A DNA stretch of 64,000 nucleotides. Origin: Metellina segmentata (taxonomy: Eukaryota > Arthropoda > Arachnida > Araneae > Tetragnathidae). Of this stretch, positions 13,801-25,200 are shown in pieces. A model generated the notes under the pieces. It saw nothing but the letters and a program-made list of their open reading frames with translations. It was not told the DNA's origin and made no database searches. The stretch covers positions 118,602,738 to 118,666,737 of the forward strand of contig OX375881.1 of assembly GCA_947359465.1 (NCBI GenBank). Reading direction: 5' to 3'. How positions within the stretch are numbered: position 1 is the first letter of the stretch; each line of letters begins with the position of its first letter. Position numbers and translations under genes: made by a program.

Positions 13801-16800
13801 AAATTACTGAATTTTCTGATCACATATATTTTCTGCAATTGTAAATATGTGTCAAGTTATTTTTTATCTTGATTTTAGAAATCATTTTTAATTATTACAC
13901 TTTATAGATTTGGTTTTCTACCATATTTTGAAAAAATCGTTAATAATCGCTGTTAACAGGGAGCGTAGACAGAATTTTATTTTGGGAGCCCCAAAATTAA
14001 GAATAAAATTTTTTTTGTACAAAAATTTTTTTTTTAAATACTTTGAAAGTTTAGTGAATGGTTTTATTTACTATCAAGATCTGGAAGCAACAAAATTATT
14101 TCTGTAAAACTTCAGAAATAGAGTCAAATCTGGAAAATTATTCATAATCATTTTCTTTCATAATAAAGATTTGGTCAGATAATTTAAAAAAATAATAGCC
14201 ATCTTAAGAATGAAATAACATTATTTTTCTTGAAGAAAAGCACTATAGTATCTCATTTTCAGAGTTATTTTAAATGTCAGAAATTAAAAAGTTTGAAAAA
14301 AAAATTAATTAAATATAAAATAAAATTGATAAGGTAATAAAACTTTTCAACTTGATTTTCAAAAATAAAAGGCAAACCATATGTGTAATATACAGAAATT
14401 CAAACATAAAAACTGATGGAATTTAGGATGCTTCAATCATCACATACATTTTCAAGAAAAATTAAATTAGGAAATGCAAAATGGAGATTAGAAACATAAC
14501 ACTAACGAGAACCATGGATGCCCATGCAATGTGATACTGCTACTTAAGATGAATACTCGAGTGTTCGGATGGTGAATACTTTTGGCATCCAAAAACCCAG
14601 TATGAACTCTTATATCCGAATACCTAGGATAAGTACTTCGTATCCAACTGTTACTACCGAATACTTCGTATCCTACTGCTACTACCGAGTACTTTGTATC
14701 CTACTGCTACTACTGAATACTTCCGATTACTACTAACACCACGGAGTACTTCCGCTTACTACTACCATCACCGAGTACTTCCGCTTACCACTACCGAGTA
14801 CTTTGTATCCTACTACCACCACCACTGAGTACTTCTACTTACTACTACCACCACCACCACCAAGTTCATCTGCTTAACTACTGACTATATACTAACAACA
14901 CCACCACCACCAAGTTCTTCCACTTACTACTACTGACTATATACTACTACCACCACCAATTACTTCTGCTTACTACTACTGAGTACTTCCTACTACTATG
15001 ACATCTGAATACTCTTGTAATCAATAACTTGACTAATGACTTGTTGAAGTGGTGACTCCGAAGGGTGCCAGAACCCCGACTAATAATCTATTGCATTGAT
15101 CAATAACTTGGATCCGAGTACTTTGGTAACCAAATACTTCGGAAGAGTATCAAGTACAACGGTTACTTTTAAATATCGAGTACACAAGTACAGTACAAAG
15201 ACCCAAATCCAGAATTGTCCAAAATCGGGACATTTTGCTAGCCGGCATTTTTTGTTTTTCTCGATTTTTTACATCTTTCTGGCAATTTTTAATGAACAAA
15301 GAGTTTAACCTGGACCTTATTGATGAAACAACGCAAAATAACGGACATGTTCAGAGTAAATACCACACAGAAAAATTAGAAGATTTGAAAGTAAAATTTG
15401 TTGCATTGTAGTAAAAATGTTTTTTTTTCCTTTTTTTAAAAAGTTATTCCTATTTATAGATCTCCTATTTTACTATTGCAAATGCAAAATTTGTGCAAAA
15501 AAAAGTTAGATTAAGGGTGGGTTTTTTTTTTTTTTTTTAAACTGAAAATGCAAATAATTTGAAGTCTGGAAAAGTCTGAGGTCCGCAGGATTCCCGATTT
15601 GTGACTTTGCACTGTAATTTGTATTCAAAAACTCATCATGAATTACAACAGATTTTATATTGGTGAGAGCAACAATAAATTATACATTTAATATTTATTT
15701 ATTTTAATGGAGTGGCCACAGAGCCCCTAGGAAGGCTCCTTGGAGCACAGGTGGGGAACCACTGATCTAAACATTCAAAGTAAAACTGTGGCATTTCGTG
15801 TCCAAGTAATGGGATGGGAAGGTTGGCTAAACTTTTAACCACAGGCTCCCTAGAGTACACTATAATCTTGTTCAGATAGTAGAAACGGTGCCAAAGGTAT
15901 ACTTGCCATCTGATCTAAGTATAAATATTTTGCAGCGTTTGATTCCGTTCATACCGGCCCCTCCACCGCCTGTTTATGAAGTTGAATCAGCATGGGAAAG
16001 AGGCTTGAAGGAAGCGAAAGTAGTAAGTGAATATTTCTGCATCAGAATGATTTTGTGTGCTTAAGAGAACTTATTGAAAAATGCAAATCATGTGTTTTGC
16101 AGCTGTTAAAACAAGCGAATAAAAGAAAAGACGAACCAGACTTCGAGGAAAAGCGTTTGAACATGGGTCTTGGGAATAAAAAATATTCTTCAGATTTTGA
16201 CAAAGAAAATGACTCTTCGCTAAAAAGACAGAAAAAAAGTGCAGAGAGAAGAGACAATTTTAAGTAAGTTTATTTTAATCATCCTTTTTGTTTGACATTT
16301 TACAGTCTTGCCTCATTGAAATGTGCAAATGATTCAGGAATTTAATTTTTGCAGAAAATGGCATGCAACTGCTACATTCTGTACTTGTAAACATGATATT
16401 TATTAAGCACATGCAAACTATAGTAGTAAATGTATTATTTACTGTGCATGCAAAAACTATAATATTGTGAATGCATTGTTTAATTATGTCCATGTAACCA
16501 TGATATGGAATGGGATAAAAAAAATTAATTGGTAATTTAGAAGAATTGGAGACAAAGTGGAAGAGAGTTGTTCTTTGTAATTTTGTATGGTCTAGTTTTT
16601 TAATGGGTTTTCAATTTTTTGTAATAAGCACTTGTTTCTGTGTATACAACCCAAGAGTTCATCTACAACTACTTAACACATACTGATATTCTGTTCATGT
16701 AAAAAGTGCATAGAGTGAGTTTCCTAGGTAAATTGGACTCTGGATATCCATAGCATTAACTGGCTTGCTTGCTAGCCAATGCCCATCCTTGGCTGTTTGT

Positions 16801-19800
16801 CTTCGGTGGCACACCAACCACTAGAGGTGGGAGATCTTCCTCGTCTGGTTCTCAATTCAAGGCCGGGCTCTGATGCAGGTGGGCATCATGCCAGTTGTCA
16901 TCTGGAACAGGGCAGCGCCGACTGCCCGAGAGTGGTCGTGGCAGATCGGACCACTGGTGACAAGTGTTGCCCATTTTTTCCATTTTGAAGCCATTGGTCG
17001 CTGTTGCCTCAACAAGTGGCCAACGACAGAGTTAATTTGGTCTTTGGTGGAATTTAAAGTGAAGTTACTGACTGGCTGAGGCAAAGCCATGTTTACGTGA
17101 CTTGGCAGCCGTAGCTGCCATCCTTTGCATCGTTTTCATCTAACAGGGCAGCGCCGACTGCCCGAGAGTGGTCGTGGCAGATCGGATCACTGGTGACAAG
17201 TGTTGCCCATTTTTTCCATTTTGAAGCCATTGGTCGCTGTTGCCTCAACAAGTGGCCAACGACAGAGTTAATTTGGTCTTTGGTGGAATTTAAAGTGAAG
17301 TTACTGACTGGCTGAGGCAAAGCCATGTTTACGGGACTTGGCAGCCATAGCTGCCATCCTTTGCATCGTTTTCATCTCTACTATCATCATCTACTGCTAT
17401 AGTTTTGCAATTTCTCTGTCTAAATCGCCAAATGCTAATCTTTTAAGCTCTGATATTTTAGTATGTGTGTGTGATTTTGTAATGCAAATTCATCAATGAT
17501 CATGCTTAAAATGGGTTTATATGGATGTTTCATGTTTATGAATTACCAGAAAATGCTAAGTAAAGTAAAATGTTTATATCAGAAAAAAAAGACTAATAAA
17601 TTAAGAAGGTATTTTATTAATGGAGAAATTTTTAAAACAGATTTCCATTCAATAGAGATTTGACTGCACTTTGTGAATGATATGGAAACTTAAAAAATTA
17701 GTTTCCTTACTTGGATGGTACTTATTGTCCTTGTCTTACTGTGGTACTTATTGTCCGTATTTTCTGTAACTTGAGTGATCATTGTGTCAATTTACCTTTC
17801 AGGTACCAAGAGGTCTACAATTTCAGTAATGATTTCAATGATTATTCCAAAGAATCTTATCCACGTGTACATGAAGGTGAAAAAGTGAGATAGTCTTAAT
17901 TTACTTTATGCATTTTTTTATTACCATTAAGAAATTTAATACAAAATGTGGAATACATTGAAGTTTACAGTTTATGACCTAACATATTTATATTGAATTT
18001 TAAAATAAATGAAGCTTTTTCAATGTTTTATTATTAAAACTATGTTAAAGGTACTCTTAATTAAATTTTAAAACCGAGGCATGGATTATACCAATTACGT
18101 AGCTACATTTTTCTAATGTTTGTACTGGCTGATTCAGCTATTCAGAAAATGTTTGTCTTTTCCCTCATTGTGTTGTCTTTGTCTGTCTTGTGTTTGAAGC
18201 AGCTTGACCGAATGTAGAACCTGAAAATAACCATGCATATACACTAAATTTTAGTTTCAAGAATAATATGGTTAAAGAAATTATATATTAGAATGTTAAA
18301 ATGCTTACAATTAGCTGAAAACTTTTCCCAGACTTCTTGATCACAATATAATGTTTTAAAAGCAACACTGGTTGAAACGATTTTTGCAAGGCTGATATTT
18401 CATTTGTTTTTAAAGAAAGGAAACTTAATTTCCTTCAAAATGTGCAATACAACAGCGCAATTTTTTAAACTTTGATAAAATAAAGTTTAACAAGTTTGGC
18501 TGGACTATTATGTCATTTCAATTATAGATTCAGCTGTTCAAAAAAGTGTGAATTCCTTCTTTATTCATGGTAGAGAAAATTGAAAGATACAATTGGATAG
18601 AAGAAATGTCTTTCCTGAATTGGTATGCGTAAAGTTTACATAGCAGGTCACCATTGTATCCAATTGCACATAAATGTCATATTTCCAACTGCAACAGTTT
18701 ATGCGAGGCAAAATTTCAAAACAACATTCAATTTGGATAAAGTCATTTGGTCCAGCTGTTTCTGGACTATGAGTATAGGACGTTTTGAATTCCTAATGTT
18801 AAATTAGTTTCCCAGATTTTTGCTTATACCTTTTGAAATAATCTTATGCTGCTTTTAAATATATTTCTATGAAACAAATAAAATCAGCATCATGTTTTCA
18901 GAATAAGTTTTGTATGTAATACTAATTATGAAATTCCTATTCGATCACCAAATGAAATTTTTCTTTAAAAAGCCACTAATTGATTTATGTAAAAGTTGCT
19001 ATTTGTATTTTTGAAAAGAGATTTTATAATTCACATTGGTTACTAAAAATTACACTTAAAGGGAAGCATAGGGACTGGTGCATGTTAAATATAGCTGCAA
19101 TATCCTAACGTTGGTATGGAACTTTGGAGAATGGGGTGCCAGATCAGGTGTAACCTCGTCCTCGGACAATGGTTTAAAATGATGTGGCGTTGTCCTTGGA
19201 TATATTACCCTTTGGGATCAATCCATCCCGAACCGTCTGCAATAGCTCGTGTTGCTCCAGTGCCTCGCTAATTGAAATACATACCTACATTTTAAACAGT
19301 GTCTTTTCATTACTATAAATGATACACGAATTTTAAAAAAAATCTTCTCTGCATCTGTACATTGCTGCAGAGAAGAAAAATTCTTCTTAACTGTCCGAAA
19401 CTTCATTCTTAAATTTGCTCATGTCATTGGGTTGAGGCTCACATGTGCAAGTAAAACTGTCTTGAAAACCAACTGCATTTCAATGGTTGTTGTTTAATTC
19501 ATGAATATTTTCATATTCCAACATAAAGAAGCATGTTGCACAGTCATCATGTTTTTGTATGAATATAATTATTGCCTATATTAACACTATTTTAATTAAT
19601 AAATTCTCCAATTATGGTTTTAAGTTGTAAACTGTTCTGATTCATTTGTTTTCTCTAGGATGCCCGAGAAAGATCAAAAGTCAGAAAACCATCTGTTGAA
19701 CGGTATGTGTTCAATTGATCCCCTCTGGATTTTCCTTTCTGTACTTCCCTTTGCTTATGTATTTTTTAAAATGTTCGACAGGTTTTCGAGGGCAGCTCCC

Positions 19801-22238
19801 CGACATCGCTGGAACAATTCGCGTATGGACGACGCAAGAACGCAGCGATCAGATCACGCACACACGTTTTTTGATCCTTGGCAAAGGTTAGTTGTGTTTA
19901 GATTAATGTGCTTTTCTCTATTCATTGCATGGGGGTTAAATTCCATTTAGCACTGCAAGCAAAATCTGAAAACTATCCACCTTCGAGTCTAATTCCATCC
20001 TCCCTTTCAACAAACAGTTAAAAGCACTTCTTGTTTTGTCCGAGCAGACATTCATTGCTACACTACTGTGTTTTATTACTATAGAATTAGAATTGAGACC
20101 TGTAAATCATCCATGTTCAGTTTTATTTTTGTAAAACTGGACTCCTAAGGGAAGTCTTAAAGTACAAGGAAATCGTACAGATACATGCCTGTGTGGCACG
20201 TGACTTGCACTCTCCAGAAAACATGTCGGTACAGCCAATCTTAGTGTTTTAGAATTAATGTGTGGCTTGCTGAAAATCTATAACTGAATGCAGGTTTTTA
20301 CAATATTTGGTAATTCTAGAAGTGTGATTAACTAACAAAGCTTTAAAAAGGCCCAATTTTTCATTTCAGTTTCCAAGAGTTTAATATATGCTTGAATGTC
20401 CTTAAACATTTTTTTCTTATGCTAAAAATATATATTACATTTGATTGCATTTAAAAGCCATGACATGTGACTCTCAGGATTCACACGGGTTAGGGAAAAC
20501 CTGGAATCATCAGAGAATTTAATTTCGTCCAAAATAATCAGGGAAAATTACAAATTTTCATCTAAAACCTGGAAAATGATTATGTCTTAGACACTTTGGA
20601 GAAAAGTAGCCTATAAGATTCATAAACAGTTTTGTATCACTTTATTTAATTAATTGAATTTTTCAACCAATTTTGTCAAGAGTGAATTAATAAAACATCT
20701 TGCCCTCATTATAGCCTAAAATCAAGTTTATTATTTCAATAGCGTAAACGATGCAATTCACTCTTGCATCCCATATGCTAATAAAATAATGAAGCAATCA
20801 ACAGCCAGTGGTTGCAGAGCTGATCTCACTATATGCATGTTTGGATGTACTGTGTATATTGTAACTTCTTTTTCACCTAATAAATCTATGGCTTCGATTT
20901 GGACCATTGAATCCCTGATGTTTCGTACCACACATTGCTACTTTTTTATTATTTTTTTAATGTTTGCTTTGTATAAAGCCAATTGTGGTGAAAACATCAT
21001 TTGTATCAGCACCACTCCTTAAGAGAATAACTCGTGTTTTGAAATCTGCTGGCCCTCTTATAAGAATTTCTGTACCTACAATTGTAGACCAGGAGCAAAA
21101 GCACAAGGTTTACTTTAAGGTACTTCATTTTAAATTTCATGATTAAACCCTTGATATCAATAAGCATCATTGGAATTTTCACTTGTGAGACCCAGATCTT
21201 GGATGGGTCACTGTAGCCCGTTTAGAAGAGTAGCAGACGAGCAATCGGAGGGTTGCGCATTCGAATCCGACCAAAGATTGTAGTGTACAGTGGGGCTGGT
21301 GCACGTTAAATTTGTCCTGGCCTCAAACATCCTCATGCTGGTATGCGTTGCCAGCTCAGTTGACCACAGTGCAAAATGACGTGGTGCTGTCCTCAGTTCT
21401 TTCCCTTCGGGTTGAACAAGACCGTCACCAGTGGCCCATTGCGTTGCTCCAGTGCTGCGCTAATTAAATTACCTACCTACCCAGATATTGCATATTGTTT
21501 ACAAATATTATCAAAAATATGCACCTCATAGATTCCATTGTGACTAATAAAGTCCAAACAGTGAAAAGAGTTTACGTACATTTCAGGTCAAAGTCGCCGA
21601 CAAGAAATCGCACCTCAAGGTCTGTCTCATGCTCTCCCGTCTCATCCTATTCTCGCTCGTCTCGTTCGTCACGCAGCTCGTCGCGAAGTTCCTACGGCAG
21701 TTCGAGGAGGTAACGTTGATTTGTTCATGTCCTGTGAACTTTTGCATAGTTCATGCTTATAGAGTTTTTAGTTTCATTTAAAATCTTTCTCGTTAGACTT
21801 ATATTTTAAATTCTAAAATGATTGGCACGAAATCACTGCTGTGTATTTCATGTATTCTGTCTTGTTTGGTTTCAGGACAAGTTCTTCGAGGTCGAGGTCT
21901 CGTTCGCTCAGCATGGACAGTGTGTCGTCAGCGTCCTCACGAAACAGCTCTGTTTCACATTCGTCTGGCTCTGTGTCATTTAAAAACAGAAAAGGTATGT
22001 ATGCAAAGGATACATGTAACAAATGTCACTATTTTGAGGGGAAATAAATTCTTGAAACAAAATGTGTATATCTATCAAAATGTGTATCCTACTATATGTG
22101 TATATCCATCTACAAAAATGAAGTAATAATGGAATAGCATGTAAAGCAAGAGCTTTACTATGGAGTTATTATGGGAAAATGGAAATTCTAGTATGAATTA
22201 AATATTCTGTTTGACAAAAAGGCAGTACCTCCAAATTT

Positions 22239-22272
<34 letters not shown>

Positions 22273-25200
22273 ATTGATAGGCTTTATTAGGCAACATATA
22301 TATATATTGAGTCAATGCACAAAGTTAGTAAAAAAATTTTGACAAAAATTGAAAAATTATTTTATGGACTAAAAATTACATTTAATCAATGTAGTATGTG
22401 TCATTCCGTTTGTTGACCTTTGTCCATTTCTCTGGTTTTCTACTCGTAAAAGTACCATGGTTTCTGGTTAAAAAATTGGATCCAGGTGACAAACTTTCCG
22501 AACCACTTGTGGCATATGGAATCATTGAGGGCCCCTTCACCTTACACGACACATGCACTACCCTACAATAATGGACCGGATCCAATTACTTGTTTTGGGT
22601 TGTTTTTCATGGTATGGCCTGGGACCTTTGCATGTTGTTCCTGGTCAATTGAACGGCAATGCTTACCTGAACATCTTAAACAGTCAGGTTCTTCCTGTGC
22701 TCTGGCAATTTTATCAAATGGATGAATGTTACTTCCAGAACGACAATGCTCAGTGTCATGCTGCAGCCTCTGTCGAGCAGTGGTATTGAGATATGGACGT
22801 AAGATGTCTTTCCTGGCCTGCACAGAGTCCTGACCTAAACCCCATAGAACATATGTGGAACGAGTTAGAGCGAACCAGGGAACCCCGTCCGAAATCTACA
22901 GCTGAGCTGGCGACATTCTTGCAGCGTGAATGGATGCAAATGCCCTTAGCTGTGTATCAAAACCTTGTTGAAAGTATGCCCAGAAGGGTTGCTAGTGTAA
23001 TTGCAGCACGTGGTGACCACCCCCTATTAAAGCATGTATTCTTTCCCTTATACAATCACAGCTTGCTGTTCGGTCCATTATTGTAGGGTAGTGTATCTTC
23101 TTTTGTGTCTAAAGAGCATTCTTGCCTTTTCAGAAATAAAAAAGCAACACGTCAGAAATGATCATTATTTTCTGCCATTTTGAATGCTTAACACAATTTA
23201 AAAAACACATTCCACCGACGCAATCCGTTTGTCAAGTACTCATTGAAATTCTTTCAATTTTTACACATGTGAAGTAAATAACACTTTAGTTTCGTGGTGC
23301 AATGCCATTGACCACCAAAAACGGGACGAACTTTTGCATCAACCTAATAGAAGTATTTAACAGTCAACAACAGTATTACCATTCACTCAACTATTGGTTG
23401 TGATAAAAGTTTGGAGATAGTACCTCCCAAACTCGCTCAGTAATATCAGTTTAACAATTTGTTACCTTAGATCCACAGTCAAAATTAACTACCTTTTCAT
23501 TGTTTTGTAGCCAAGCCTGTTGGAAGGGGGGATGCTTTGTCCAACATCTATCCAAAGTCCCCACCGAAGGTCAAGACGGAAGCCCTCGAGGAAAATTTCC
23601 AGAAACCTCTCGAAGTTGCAGCGATTCCAAGTCTCCATCATCTGATGCCAAATTTTCTTGAAAAGCCTCGAGAACCAGTCAGAGGCTTGCACAAGCAACC
23701 GATAAGACTAACGCTCTTAAACAAGGCATGTATTTCCTATAACTATTGGCTACAACTCTTTTTAGCTTGGTCATTTTCTTCCAATTGATGGGATATCAGT
23801 ATTTATCTGCAAATGGAAAATGCGGTGAAATTTTTGGACAACTTCAATTAATATTGCACTCTTTACATTTTGCTCATACTTAACAACTCTAATTTTCCAA
23901 ACTTACATTATCCAATTATAGAAAACAAACTACAGACTATCTTGATTTGTGTTAATTTTGCTGAGCTCTCTCTGGATTTAAAGGAACTATTAGACCTGGG
24001 TGTAGCATCTGTGCTAAATTACTCATACCTTGTTTTAAAAGCACAAAAGCTTTCCAGCTTCTGAAGACGTGCTTTCTTTGAAACACATATTTCTAAAAAA
24101 TTACTTTTTTAAACTGATTTTAATCTTAAATAAATTGCTTAAATGAAAAATCTTGTAGTTTTCTACAGACATATGTGGCTATGGTAGCCCAGTTGGAAGA
24201 GTAACCGGCTAGTGACCCGAGGGTTCCAACAAAGATTGTTGAGTACAAAGGTGGCTGGTGTATGTTCAATTTGTTGTGACCTCCAATGTCCTCACTTTAG
24301 CATGGTGTGGATACTCAGGTGTTGCCCCGTCATCTGAACAAGGTTCAAGATGATGTGGTGTTGTCCTTGGATCTTTACCTTTGGGGGTTGATCCCGGAAC
24401 GTTGCCAACAGCCCAATGGGTTGATCCAGTGCGACATTAATTTAATACCCAACATATCTGCAAAGATCTTTAATTTTCAATGCATCCTTAATTCTTACTT
24501 GGAAGACATCTTTAATTCTATTGAATGAGTATGTATTCTGAATGAGGTTTGTTGGACTTGATTATGTTTGCTGAAATAGAGTTGGGAGGAGGAAATTCAT
24601 AAGGATGCATACCACACATCAAATATCATTTTGTTTTTGTTGATGCATTTAATTTCTATCAGTAAGTAACAAATGTATTACAAGTATATCTTTGGAGCTC
24701 ATTGTGTGACTGCTGTTTTGTTTATTTTCCACTAAGTTCAAATTACTTTCTACTTGGTCTTGTCCTCGAGTCTTTCTCTTTGGGATTGATCTCGGACCAT
24801 CGTCAATAGCGTGTTGTGTGTTGCTCCTGTACTACATCAATTTAAAATACCTTCCTACTCTTGACTAAAATGGTGGTTTTGAATAAAAAGATGTTTGTAG
24901 TAGAACATGTGTTTTGTTCTCTTCTCCCTAATCAGAACAAGGAATTGTGTATCAGCTGTTCCAAGGATGCATGTTCGTGCTTTCTTCTGTGTGTGCGCCC
25001 TGTTTGAAAGTGATAACGTTGTTAATGGTTAGAAGTGAGAGAGGAAAGACAACCTGTAGTCATTTTGGACTTGTGTACTGTTTTCGTTTCTTGTATGTAA
25101 ATAAATGTGATCCTGAGATTTTATTTTCATAAAGGTGGCCTGATAAGTTTGGCAGTTTTATATAGCATCTTATTAGGCCAGCTATGTTTTTAATAATGTA

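Noticed and set aside
16857..17326. Two antisense 77-codon frames starting MALPQPVSNF
   Set aside because: They lie in a 236-bp tandem duplication and show no family resemblance, splice signals or stop-independent support.
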